From Peribacillus simplex (GTDB taxonomy: Bacteria > Bacillota > Bacilli > Bacillales > DSM-1321), in contig NZ_LNNH01000012.1 of assembly GCF_001542915.1 (NCBI RefSeq), positions 393,582 through 457,581 of the forward strand: DNA of 64,000 bases, written 5' to 3'. Under the pieces are notes generated by a model. It was not told where the DNA came from, searched no databases, and worked only from the letters and a program-made list of their open reading frames with translations. The position numbers and the translations under genes were made by a program. Positions 37,541-46,152 of this stretch are shown in pieces; position 1 is the first letter of the stretch; each line of letters starts with the position of its first letter.

Positions 37541-37561
37541 TATGAATCCCCCTTCAATCAG

Positions 37562-38071
37562 TTATATGAAAATTGCAAGATTCCTAGTATTTATCGTTGT
37601 TTGGTCAACAATGAAAATCCGCTTGGAAAGCTTCCAGTTACCTTCTTCGAAGATGAATTCATCATTGCGTTCCCCAGAAATCAAATCATGTTTAATATCG
37701 GTGCTGCGGCTGCGATAGATGAGCAGATAGCTTTTCACGACAGCTTTTTCACCTTCTACATAGTCTTTTACGCGTACATTGGAGACAAATCGCCGTGTTC
37801 TCGATGGCGGTATCTCAGCCCAGGCATAATCCGTTTTCAAGCGATCCACACGCAGCTTCAGCAGCTCGATGTCATCATTGAATGTGAACATGTCAGTGGA
37901 ATAATCCGGACGTTCCACTCCTTCCTTGTTGATACGTACAGGCATTTGATAGCGAAGGCTGCGGTGCATAAGATCGAACCAATGATCAAATTCTATATCA
38001 TCCAGCAATTGTGCTTCATCATATAACCATTGCTCAAATTGGCACTTAACCAGCATTTCTTCCATGTTCAT
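37562..38071 (-). CDS. ring-hydroxylating dioxygenase beta subunit
   Basis: The 169-residue protein has the cone-shaped SnoaL/NTF2-like fold signature of dioxygenase small subunits (FEQWLYDEAQLLDDIEFDHW, RYQMPVRI, TRRFVSNVRV, SYLLIYRSR). It has no cofactor and stabilises the alpha3beta3 hexamer. GGAGGAAGG precedes the ATG, 21 bp after the alpha subunit. Confidence 0.92.
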   Translation of the reverse strand: MNMEEMLVKCQFEQWLYDEAQLLDDIEFDHWFDLMHRSLRYQMPVRINKEGVERPDYSTDMFTFNDDIELLKLRVDRLKTDYAWAEIPPSRTRRFVSNVRVKDYVEGEKAVVKSYLLIYRSRSTDIKHDLISGERNDEFIFEEGNWKLSKRIFIVDQTTINTRNLAIFI

Positions 38072-38092
38072 TTCCCTTCCTCCTCCCTCTTA

Positions 38093-39394
38093 TCATTTCG
38101 TCATCAATTCCAGCCAGTATTTGTAGAAATTCCGCTGGCTCGCTTCCGTGAATTTATCATCATAAGCAACCCCGGGTCCTACGAATTCAACAGGTTCCCG
38201 GTGAAGGCCCATTGTATAGTTATAAGTAAGATTCTTAAGGAAAGGCATCGGGCCTTGAGCGGCTTCCGTGATATCCGTAAACACCTCCGTATCATCTTGT
38301 TCAAAAATACCGGAGGGGCTGAACGTCAGGATAAAAGAATCCCTTGAACGGTCCTTCCAATCTTGTGAGGCGTTTTTTTCAACGAGCATCCAAGCGATCA
38401 CTTCCATCTTATTGTGACCGATCGGCCGCCACATTCGGACAGAGGTGTTTGAGATGAACTGGTCTTTGATTTTTGTATGGGAAATTAAAAAAGACAGGTT
38501 CGGGAAAACGTTTCCAATCATGTTCTTCAAGTTCGATAATACTCCGTATTGTTCTACAGACAAATTGCTTTTAAATTCTGCCTTCAATTCTTCAGGGAAT
38601 GCAAAGTCCGGATTGGGCGTTCCCAAGTTAAGGCCATGTCCATTTTCGGTATGGATTTGGAAACCGCGCTTCGAATAAGTTGCACTCGGCACCATCCCCA
38701 GTTTTGCTATCGAACCGTGTGTAACCATCGTGTGATAGGAATCACCAACGAAATTATCGGACCCCACCTTCCAATTGGAACTCACGACAAATCGTTGAGG
38801 GACTCCGATCACTTCCATTTCTGCCCGGCCGACAAGGATATCCAAATACCATCTGATATCTCCGAGAAAATCTTCAAGCGGCTCTGCATCCTCATTCCAG
38901 GTCCCGAACAAAAGGCCCTTGTAAGATTCAAGTTTGACTTTGTGCAAACCCATCGTTGTGCGGTCAAGCGTCCCGCCGTAAATGTCCTTTTGCAGCGGAA
39001 CCCCCACAAGCTCACCTGTGTTCTTGAAATTAAATCCATGATAAGGACATGTAAACATCGACTTGTTCCCTTTATCAGCCCGGCAAAGCTTCATTCCACG
39101 GTGCGTGCACATATTATAAAATGCCCGTATTTCCCCTTCACCATCACGAGTGATGATCAGTGAGTAACCAGCAAGTTCACGGGTCATGAAGTCTCCTTTG
39201 TTGGGAACTTCAGATTCATGGCCGACAAAAACCCAGGTTTTCAAAAACACTTTTTCGTGTTCGATTTCATACACCTTTGGATCGCCAAGGAGATAGGCAG
39301 GTATAACTCCTTCCTCTGGTTTGACCGTATCGTATAAATGGTTTACCACTTGCCGCTTGGACATTTCTTCCAATGGTTTATCCGTTTTAATCAT
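38093..39394 (-). CDS. Rieske ring-hydroxylating dioxygenase alpha subunit
   Basis: The catalytic subunit of an aromatic dioxygenase. The Rieske cluster ligands are Cys96, His98, Cys116 and His119 (CTHRG ... CPYHG). The mononuclear iron ligands His221 and His226 lie in GDSYHTMVTH, with bridging Asp218. AAAGGAGAG before the ATG at 39394 gives 433 residues; the frame runs 20 codons further upstream. The substrate is unknown: the pocket could take a benzoate, phenylpropionate or biaryl type compound. No ferredoxin or reductase gene is in the cluster, so electrons must come from elsewhere. Confidence 0.93.
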   Translation of the reverse strand: MIKTDKPLEEMSKRQVVNHLYDTVKPEEGVIPAYLLGDPKVYEIEHEKVFLKTWVFVGHESEVPNKGDFMTRELAGYSLIITRDGEGEIRAFYNMCTHRGMKLCRADKGNKSMFTCPYHGFNFKNTGELVGVPLQKDIYGGTLDRTTMGLHKVKLESYKGLLFGTWNEDAEPLEDFLGDIRWYLDILVGRAEMEVIGVPQRFVVSSNWKVGSDNFVGDSYHTMVTHGSIAKLGMVPSATYSKRGFQIHTENGHGLNLGTPNPDFAFPEELKAEFKSNLSVEQYGVLSNLKNMIGNVFPNLSFLISHTKIKDQFISNTSVRMWRPIGHNKMEVIAWMLVEKNASQDWKDRSRDSFILTFSPSGIFEQDDTEVFTDITEAAQGPMPFLKNLTYNYTMGLHREPVEFVGPGVAYDDKFTEASQRNFYKYWLELMTK

Positions 39395-39435
39395 ACTTTT
39401 TCTCTCCTTTCGATAGGCTTTCAGTCCATTTTTCA

Positions 39436-40221
39436 TTATCCGATTTGAACGCATTTTTCGTTGTTTTGCAGCGTCGCCAAAACACTTAGTGCCGCAAGAT
39501 AACTGGTTTTCGGATTATTGGGCAACGGTTCGTTTTCCACTTCAAGCTTCAGTTTCCCGAACGAGCCAGTCGCTTCGATCAAATGAATGTTTTTCACCAC
39601 ATTGGGATCGGCAATGATTTTCACTTTCGTACGCTCTGATCCAAGTCCGGCCAAAGACAAAACGATCGCAACATTGATATTTCTCGGAAACTGCTTGATG
39701 GCCTCTGCAGCAGAACCAACAAATAACACTTTTTCGTTTGCCAATGATGAACATGCCGGCAATGCGCTTGGCGGTTTTCTCGTGGTGATGGAGACGGTTT
39801 CAAGTCCATTCATGGCATTTGCCGATTTAAGGATATCAAGACCTCCGATCGCACCTGACGGAAGGAAAAGCTGAACGTTATTCATTTGGCAAAGCTTGTT
39901 CGCGTTTTCGGCAAAATCAGGATCAGCCATCGCCCCGATACTGCTTAGCAAAAGGTCCTTGCCGCTTTTCAGCACATTCAATCCGTAATCCTTCGCAGCT
40001 TCAACCGTCGCTGCTTCAATGATTAAATCGACATCCGATTTCAGGATTGCATCGACATCCCCATACGCCTTTGCCTTGAATTCATCAGATAGTGGGGCAG
40101 CGATTTCTTCACGGCGTGCATAGATCGCAACGATTTTGCTGCCGGGAAGAAGTCCGTCTTCATTTATTGCTTGAAGCAGAAATTTCCCGATATTTCCGCA
40201 TCCGATTAAACCCAATCTCAT
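39436..40221 (-). CDS. L-aspartate dehydrogenase-like NAD(P)-dependent enzyme
   Basis: The 261-residue protein has a Rossmann start LGLIGCGNIGKFLLQAI and the family's LPSGAIGGLDILKSA and ITTRKPPSALP motifs, as in aspartate dehydrogenases (DUF108/NadX-like). That enzyme interconverts aspartate and iminoaspartate or oxaloacetate plus ammonia. No nadA or nadB is near, and it is embedded in an aromatic-degradation operon. It may handle an amino or imino intermediate of that pathway rather than feed NAD synthesis. Confidence 0.85.
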   Translation of the reverse strand: MRLGLIGCGNIGKFLLQAINEDGLLPGSKIVAIYARREEIAAPLSDEFKAKAYGDVDAILKSDVDLIIEAATVEAAKDYGLNVLKSGKDLLLSSIGAMADPDFAENANKLCQMNNVQLFLPSGAIGGLDILKSANAMNGLETVSITTRKPPSALPACSSLANEKVLFVGSAAEAIKQFPRNINVAIVLSLAGLGSERTKVKIIADPNVVKNIHLIEATGSFGKLKLEVENEPLPNNPKTSYLAALSVLATLQNNEKCVQIG

Positions 40222-40237
40222 GTCATTTCATCCTTCC

Positions 40238-41683
40238 TCAATCAGCAAACCCGTAAGAGTCTGCAAAGAATTCAAGTCCGCAATGTTTTGTTTCCCGGGA
40301 GACACCGCTTTCTTTTAAGCCAGGGAAATCAAGGGCCAAATCACTGAACACCGTATGATTGTTATGAAAGACCGCTCCAGCTTCCAGGCGATCTGCCAAT
40401 TTAATGGCTACTTCCACGTTCTCTGTCCAAACGGATGCACGCAGGCCAAACTCACTGTCATTCGCAAGCCTTATGGCTTCTTCCTCTTCATTGAAGGGGA
40501 TGATGGGGATGATCGGTCCGAATTGCTCGACCCGTACCAATTCGCTCTGCTGATTGACGCCTGTTACAAGGGACGGGAGCATATAGTAGCCAGCATCCCA
40601 CGTTTCCGGATTGAGTTGAATGCCAGTCGTGATGATGTTTCCGCCTGCATTGGCCGTACGCTCGATCAAGCCTTGCACGAAATCGAATTGTGCCTTATTA
40701 TTCAACGGTCCCATGGTTACGTCAGGCTGAATGCCATCACCGACCACCACCCTGCTAAACTCTTTGGTTAGCTTTCCAACAACCTCATCATGTCGTGATG
40801 AATGGACATACACTCGCTTAACCGCAGAACATACTTGGCCGGAAGCCCGTAAAATCCCCATTCTCAAACGTTGGATCGCCGCTTCATCCAAATTGGCATC
40901 TTCCATGATTAACGCCGGATCATTCCCTCCGAGTTCCATATATACGTTCTGCAGCTTCGGCGCCGATTTCTTCATGATTTCCTTTCCGGTTTCTGTACTC
41001 CCGACGAATGCCACTGTCCGGACACGGGAATCGGAACAAACCAAATCCCCAATCACTTTTCCTGAACCTGTCACTATATTGATGACTCCCGGGGGAAAAT
41101 GTTCAGCCACGACTTTTAAGCAGGTCATGATCGTCAGCGGGCAATTCGTGGCAGGTTTCACGATAACGGCATTGCCTGCCAAAACAGCAGGTATCACCCG
41201 TTTGAAGGTTAATATCATCGGGGAATTCCATGGCGTGATAATGGCCGTGACCCCTCTCGCCCTTCTTCTGATTTGGACTTTTTGTTTACCTGCAACCTCT
41301 TCTGGTTTCCACCAATTCAGCAGCTCTGCTGCACAGCCCCTCATGACTTCCACACACCGTACCAAGTCTTTTTTAGCTTCAACAAGTGTTTTGCCATTTT
41401 CCCGTACAAACATTGTAACATTTTCCTCGATAATTTTTTCCAATTCAACCGCAGCAGCATTCATCCGGTCAGCCCGGTCGCTCACATCCGAGCGTGACCA
41501 TGTATCAAAGGCCTTTTCTGCCACTTCAATTGCTTCATTCACGGTGTCCCCAGAACATATTGCCACTTGCCCTACAACTTCAGAAGTGTTTGCAGGATTG
41601 ATTACCCCCACTTTTTCCCCTTGTTCTATCCATGCTCCATCAATTAGGCATTTACCTGAAACAAATGGGTATGTCGAAATCAT
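40238..41683 (-). CDS. NAD(P)-dependent aldehyde dehydrogenase
   Basis: The 481-residue enzyme has the catalytic glutamate in ELGGNDPAL, catalytic cysteine in ASGQVCSAVKR, and the cofactor segment TPWNSPMIL. It oxidises an aldehyde to the acid. The ATG at 41683, with GGGGG 8 nt upstream, is preferred over two ATGs 15-18 bases earlier that have none. Directly downstream of a ThDP decarboxylase-like gene, it could oxidise the aldehyde that enzyme releases. Confidence 0.9.
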   Translation of the reverse strand: MISTYPFVSGKCLIDGAWIEQGEKVGVINPANTSEVVGQVAICSGDTVNEAIEVAEKAFDTWSRSDVSDRADRMNAAAVELEKIIEENVTMFVRENGKTLVEAKKDLVRCVEVMRGCAAELLNWWKPEEVAGKQKVQIRRRARGVTAIITPWNSPMILTFKRVIPAVLAGNAVIVKPATNCPLTIMTCLKVVAEHFPPGVINIVTGSGKVIGDLVCSDSRVRTVAFVGSTETGKEIMKKSAPKLQNVYMELGGNDPALIMEDANLDEAAIQRLRMGILRASGQVCSAVKRVYVHSSRHDEVVGKLTKEFSRVVVGDGIQPDVTMGPLNNKAQFDFVQGLIERTANAGGNIITTGIQLNPETWDAGYYMLPSLVTGVNQQSELVRVEQFGPIIPIIPFNEEEEAIRLANDSEFGLRASVWTENVEVAIKLADRLEAGAVFHNNHTVFSDLALDFPGLKESGVSRETKHCGLEFFADSYGFAD

Positions 41684-41697
41684 TCTAAGGTCCCCCA

Positions 41698-43386
41698 TCA
41701 TAATTTTTTTGGTTTAAAGGCTTCGGCAGCACCAGGAGGACCGCCAAAAGGCTTGGCCATTGGCCCCACGGCTTCCATATCAACGACGATCATAGAGGGC
41801 TTGCGTCTTTCTTTCGCTTTTTTCAATTCGGATACGAATTCATCTCCTGAGCCGATTCGAACCGCAGCAAAATGCATCGCTTCAGCCAGTTGCACAAAAT
41901 CAGGGCTCAATAAATCCACAGCTACCTGTCTTCCATACGCAGCAGATTGAATATTGCGAAGTACCCCATAACCAGAGTCATCAAACAATACGATGATGAT
42001 TGGCAAATTTTCTTCCGCTGCCGTAACCATTTCCCCGATATTGACCATGAACCCCCCATCTCCTGCCATGAGAACGACGGTTTTATCTTGACAGCCCATT
42101 TGTGCCCCGATCGCCGTTGGAAGCCCTTGACCGATTCCGCCCCCTGATGCATGAATGGATGTCCTCGGTTCATGGATTTCAAACAGCCGGCTGCCCCATA
42201 CGTTTGCCTGAACCGTTACATCACGGACCAAAATGGTGTCTTGAGGCAATATTTCCCTCATCCCGACGACAAATTGTTCATAAGGGCCAAGGGTGAGACG
42301 GAGTTGAGCGCGCACTTCATCACGAAGAGTAAGGACTTCTTGTAAATAAGAAGGAGCCGGGTGCACTGATTTTTCCTCAAGCTTATGAATGATCGCTGCC
42401 AGCATATCTTTTGCATCACCAACCAAACCTAGCGTGGCTTTATAGTTTCGGTTGATTGCCTGCCAATCTGCATCAATCGCTATATGAGCTTTGGGGACCG
42501 GCACCTTCCAGTTGGAGGTTTCATTTCCCCTGAATCTTACGCCTACGCTAATCAATAGATCGGCATTCCTCAAAAACTCTTTCGTTTGTTCATAGGCAGC
42601 AAAATGCCCTATGCACTGTTCATGGTTTTCAGGGATCGAACCTTTTCCTGATTGACTGGTTATGACTGCTGCGCCCAAAAGCTCGGCTAATTTTTGCAGC
42701 TCTTGCGAAGCGTTGGCGCTTATGACCCCGCCTCCGGACCATATCACCGGCCGCCGTGCTTTTGCGATTTGTTCCATAACCCGTTCAGGAATAATGGCTG
42801 CCGTTTTCGTTTCAAACTCTGGAGCCTGAAGCTTATCGGCTGAAAGATCATCGATGATGGCCGATTGGTAATCGATGGGGATTTCCAATGTAACCGGTCC
42901 GGCTGGAGCCGTCAATGCTTCGGTTATTGCCTGCCTTACGACTGCTCCAGCTTGGGAGGGGTTCCTAAGCCTTACTGCATTTTTGCAGGCACCGTCCATC
43001 ATGGCCAGCTGGTCCTTGCACTCATGTATGTATCCTTTGCCTGTTCCAAGGTAAGCGGAAGCGACCTCCCCCGTAAGGTGAAGAAGCGGTACCCCCGCAG
43101 CCCATGCCTCCACCAATGAACCCGCGGCATTACCAGCTCCTGTACCTGTACTGGTAATCACAACGCCCAATTTCCCCGTTGCACGAGCATATCCATCGGC
43201 CATGTTGACCGCTCCGCTCTCTCCGCGTGAACAAACGAGTTTAATCGTTCCATCTCTAAGAATCGCATCATAAATCGGCATATTGTGAATGCTGACGATA
43301 CCAAAGGCTACCTCAACACCTGCATGAACCAGCTCCTTCACGATGGAATCGGAAGTCGTAAACTCCAGTTCTTCTATTATATTCAT
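41698..43386 (-). CDS. thiamine diphosphate-dependent enzyme (acetolactate synthase / benzoylformate decarboxylase family)
   Basis: The 562-residue protein has three domains: N-terminal pyrimidine-binding part with the catalytic glutamate in SRGESGAVNMADGYAR, central domain, and C-terminal diphosphate part with GDGGFMVNIGEMVTA and DDSGYGVLRN (the GDG...N motif). Such enzymes decarboxylate or ligate 2-oxo acids. In an aromatic cluster with an aldehyde dehydrogenase, a benzoylformate- or phenylpyruvate-type decarboxylase is reasonable. Acetolactate synthase proper is unlikely because no small subunit or ilv gene is near. Confidence 0.87.
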   Translation of the reverse strand: MNIIEELEFTTSDSIVKELVHAGVEVAFGIVSIHNMPIYDAILRDGTIKLVCSRGESGAVNMADGYARATGKLGVVITSTGTGAGNAAGSLVEAWAAGVPLLHLTGEVASAYLGTGKGYIHECKDQLAMMDGACKNAVRLRNPSQAGAVVRQAITEALTAPAGPVTLEIPIDYQSAIIDDLSADKLQAPEFETKTAAIIPERVMEQIAKARRPVIWSGGGVISANASQELQKLAELLGAAVITSQSGKGSIPENHEQCIGHFAAYEQTKEFLRNADLLISVGVRFRGNETSNWKVPVPKAHIAIDADWQAINRNYKATLGLVGDAKDMLAAIIHKLEEKSVHPAPSYLQEVLTLRDEVRAQLRLTLGPYEQFVVGMREILPQDTILVRDVTVQANVWGSRLFEIHEPRTSIHASGGGIGQGLPTAIGAQMGCQDKTVVLMAGDGGFMVNIGEMVTAAEENLPIIIVLFDDSGYGVLRNIQSAAYGRQVAVDLLSPDFVQLAEAMHFAAVRIGSGDEFVSELKKAKERRKPSMIVVDMEAVGPMAKPFGGPPGAAEAFKPKKL

Positions 43387-43413
43387 CGCGTAATCCTACC
43401 TTTTCAGTAATAT

Positions 43414-44205
43414 TTAAAGTGCCTTTCCAATCGCTCCTGCCGTTTCAATCGTTGAACCCGCCACATAACTTGCTTTTTCCGAAGCAAGGAAAACGATGAC
43501 ACTGGCGACTTCCTCCGCTTCACCTACACGCCCGAGCGGGATATTCCTCTTGTTCGCAAGATCTTTGTAATACTCGTCCGCATCCATATGCGGTGCATTT
43601 TTCATTCTTCTCCGCTCCCACTGATCGGTCCGAATCAATCCGAGACTTACAGAATTCACCAATATATTGTCAAAGGCCAGTTCCTGGGACAGCGTTTTGC
43701 TTAAATTCAAGAGACCAGCCCTTGCCGCTGCAGTCGCCACCATGTGACGCTCCGGTTCTTTAGCTAGCGTTGCATTAATATTGATGATCCGTCCTCCGCC
43801 TCTTTTGACAAGGTGCGGGTGCGAAGCGCGAACGGCATATATGATTGCAAAAAACTTTAATTGAATCTGTTCATCCCACTGTTCATCCGTTATGTCAAAA
43901 AAATGACCCATCACGCTTTGCCCGGCGGCATTCACCAATATATCGATCCCGCCGAACCTTTTTGCCGTTCCATCAATGAAGGAATCCACTTCCGTTCTTG
44001 AGGTGACATTACAAATTGATGCAAAAATATCTTCTTCATCAGCTAGTGAGAGCAAATGACGTTGAGCATTATCCATACGCTCCTTGCTTCTGCCGCATAT
44101 AGCCACCTTCGCGCCTTCAGCTAAAAACATTTCTGCTGTTTTCAAACCAACGCCCGATGTGCCGCCCATGATGACAGCCACTTTTCCTTGCAGGCCCAAA
44201 TCCAT
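43414..44205 (-). CDS. SDR family protein lacking the Tyr-Lys catalytic pair
   Basis: The 263-residue protein has a clear SDR cofactor loop (MGGTSGVGLKTA), NAAG motif (LVNAAGQSVMG) and C-terminal SxxG region. Where SDRs have YxxxK it reads T158-AAA-R162 (HMVATAAARAGLLNL), and the catalytic serine position is Ala145. It therefore cannot use the standard mechanism. Neighbouring sequence is well kept, so this is a conserved variant rather than decay. AAGGAG precedes the ATG. Its reaction is unknown. Confidence 0.85.
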   Translation of the reverse strand: MDLGLQGKVAVIMGGTSGVGLKTAEMFLAEGAKVAICGRSKERMDNAQRHLLSLADEEDIFASICNVTSRTEVDSFIDGTAKRFGGIDILVNAAGQSVMGHFFDITDEQWDEQIQLKFFAIIYAVRASHPHLVKRGGGRIININATLAKEPERHMVATAAARAGLLNLSKTLSQELAFDNILVNSVSLGLIRTDQWERRRMKNAPHMDADEYYKDLANKRNIPLGRVGEAEEVASVIVFLASEKASYVAGSTIETAGAIGKAL

Positions 44206-44299
44206 CTTGTCACTCCTTTTCGAAACCCTCTTCTTTAGAAATTACCCTGCCCTAATCTTCTTGTGCCTTAAGGATACGGGAGGAGATTAGAAATCCCTC

Positions 44300-45235
44300 T
44301 CATTTTTCCGACATGATGGATTCACTTGTGGAAGCATCCACCCAGCCCAAATCAGGTTCTCCGCCCATCGCCTTGCGCGCTTCAGGTTTCGGCGGACCTG
44401 CAATACCCCATTGATCCATTAAATGCGGGACACGTTTCCAAACACGCGCTCGCCATTCCGCCTCATCCTCAATCGTTTCCAGGTAGCATGTATACTCCAT
44501 GACAAAACCGCCCGGGTCCTGGAAGTAACAGAAAATATTGTCACCCGGTCCGTGACGTCCAGGCCCCCAAAGCTCGGAAAGTCCGGCTTTCCGAACATTG
44601 CTTATTCCGCGCATCAGCTCATCCACGGAATCAACCTCATAGGCAATATGGTTTACGGAAGCATGGCCTTCTTGATTGAAAGCAATGGAATGATGCTTCC
44701 TGTTGCACCTTAGAAAAGACATTTGATGCTCGCTCCAATCGGTAACTTTAAAACCAAGGATATCCGTATAAAACTTTACGATCATATCCAAATCCCTCGT
44801 GTTCATGACAACATGATTCAGTTTCACTGGATCCACATTCTTCTTGTTCCAAATTGAGGTTTGAACCTCGACCCAAGCTGAAAGCTCGATCACCCGGTTT
44901 TCCGGATCAACGAAGCGTAATCCATAACCTGCACCCGCTTCATCCAAATATCCCGGTTGATCGATGATTCGAACACCCTTCGATTGTAAAATTCCCGCCG
45001 CCCGATCCACGGCATTTTTATCAACCATCCCGAATGAAATGTGGTGCAGGCCACGCTGCTCTCCCTTATGAAGACTTAAAATATGATGTTCTGGGCCAGC
45101 ACCACGGAAATAAACGGTGTTCTCTTCAGGGGCCGGCACCCTGTCCAAGCCCCAAACCTTTTCATAAAACGCTGCTTGTTCATCAAAGTTCGGCGTGATC
45201 ATGCCAATATGGCGTAAATGGGTAATTCCAAGCAT
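44300..45235 (-). CDS. VOC family extradiol-type dioxygenase
   Basis: The 311-residue protein has two VOC modules: HLRHIGMITPNFDEQAAFYE at the start, and LNHVVMNTRDLDMIVKFYTD near residue 140. The second module holds the metal site His (LNHVV), His (VNHIAYEV) and Glu (FVMEYTC), as in type I extradiol catechol dioxygenases. It would open a catechol ring made by the Rieske enzyme and dehydrogenase. GGGAGGGAG precedes the ATG. It is the first gene of the long minus-strand operon. Confidence 0.88.
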   Translation of the reverse strand: MLGITHLRHIGMITPNFDEQAAFYEKVWGLDRVPAPEENTVYFRGAGPEHHILSLHKGEQRGLHHISFGMVDKNAVDRAAGILQSKGVRIIDQPGYLDEAGAGYGLRFVDPENRVIELSAWVEVQTSIWNKKNVDPVKLNHVVMNTRDLDMIVKFYTDILGFKVTDWSEHQMSFLRCNRKHHSIAFNQEGHASVNHIAYEVDSVDELMRGISNVRKAGLSELWGPGRHGPGDNIFCYFQDPGGFVMEYTCYLETIEDEAEWRARVWKRVPHLMDQWGIAGPPKPEARKAMGGEPDLGWVDASTSESIMSEK

Positions 45236-45304
45236 CTTTTTCTCCCTCCCATAAAAATAGATTACTTTTTAACAGAATGCATGGACCGGAAATAACAAGA
45301 TAAT

Positions 45305-45350
45305 CGAAAAGGGCGCCCGATTAATTTTCATAATGCAGGTGCCCTTTTCG
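45305..45350. terminator. hairpin between cupin and dioxygenase genes
   Basis: CGAAAAGGGC (45305-45314) pairs exactly with GCCCTTTTCG (45341-45350) across a 26-nt loop. There is no clean T-run in the minus direction, so it may only attenuate. Confidence 0.5.
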
Positions 45351-45359
45351 TGTAAATGA

Positions 45360-45893
45360 TCAGTCTTTAATGATGGCCTCTCTTTCTTTCGAGCGTTGTT
45401 TCCGAAGTTCCTCAAGCTCGCTTCCCTCAGGGTATGTCGGCAGGTTAGGTTTCACCGCCCCAAGCATGACAAGCATCCGAGCTTCAACATCCCCGTCATT
45501 CCTGATTCCCCGATAAACTCCTGGAGGACTGCTTATGCAATCTCTGGCATTTAACTTGATCTCATGCACTTCACTGTAACTATCTTCCTGGATCAAGGCC
45601 GTAACTTCCCCCTCAAGGATGAAGAATACTTCTTCAACATCATCGTGAAGGTGCAAAGGCCCGATGCAACCGGGCGGAAGCACCATCGTACTGAGGGTGA
45701 AGTGTTCACCTGCAATGACATTTGTGTCATTATTCGCAGTGGCACCACGTCCGATATATCTCATCTGTGCACGCTTATATGCCGGATCGATTTCTTCCTG
45801 GAACTTCAGGACGTTCCAATCGAGCGTCCGATCCTTCAGCCTTGCAACATATTTTTTTTCGAAATCCTTCACTGAAAAAGTCTCTTTTGTCAT
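45360..45893 (-). CDS. cupin protein with altered second motif
   Basis: The 177-residue protein has cupin motif 1 intact (PLHLHDDVEEVFFILEG, two His and a Glu). Motif 2 reads PPGVYRGIRN, so the usual metal-binding His is replaced by Arg. It could still bind metal with three ligands or act as a sensor or isomerase. AAAGGAGGA precedes the ATG. A TTGACA-17-TAGTAT promoter and a palindrome precede it, so it is under separate regulated control within the aromatic cluster. Confidence 0.82.
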   Translation of the reverse strand: MTKETFSVKDFEKKYVARLKDRTLDWNVLKFQEEIDPAYKRAQMRYIGRGATANNDTNVIAGEHFTLSTMVLPPGCIGPLHLHDDVEEVFFILEGEVTALIQEDSYSEVHEIKLNARDCISSPPGVYRGIRNDGDVEARMLVMLGAVKPNLPTYPEGSELEELRKQRSKEREAIIKD

Positions 45894-45920
45894 TATTAAA
45901 ATCCTCCTTTTATGCGTTTA

Positions 45921-45938
45921 TGTTTCATTGGCAAAACA
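45921..45938. promoter_or_regulatory. putative IclR operator (cupin promoter)
   Basis: On the minus strand the sequence TGTTTTGCCAATGAAACA lies 19 bp after the -10. It matches the site at 48297-48314 at 14 of 18 positions and has TGTTT/AAACA outer arms. Confidence 0.55.
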
Positions 45939-45957
45939 ATGTTTCATTTATAAATTA

Positions 45958-45986
45958 ATACTAAAACGAATCCCATTCATTGTCAA
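45958..45986 (-). promoter_or_regulatory. sigma-A promoter of the cupin gene
   Basis: On the minus strand TTGACA (45986-45981) and TAGTAT (45963-45958) are 17 bp apart. Confidence 0.7.
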
Positions 45987-46152
45987 TTAATTTTTGGAAT
46001 ATTAAAAACATTTTACATTACCTGCGCGATTGGCACTTTTTTTGCTTACTAGGGCAGAATCTGTCTTTTTTCCACAAAAAAATGTGGACACCCAAGTTTT
46101 AGGAATCCACATTTTTATAATGGTTGATACATTTTTGATCGTATACATCTCT

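Noticed and set aside
40731-41717. 328-residue plus-strand frame
   Set aside because: Antisense to the aldehyde dehydrogenase; it has no start site and a composition typical of a shadow frame.
41698-43386. Acetolactate synthase (ilvB) naming
   Set aside because: The ThDP fold fits, but no regulatory subunit or ilv genes are near, and the context is aromatic catabolism.
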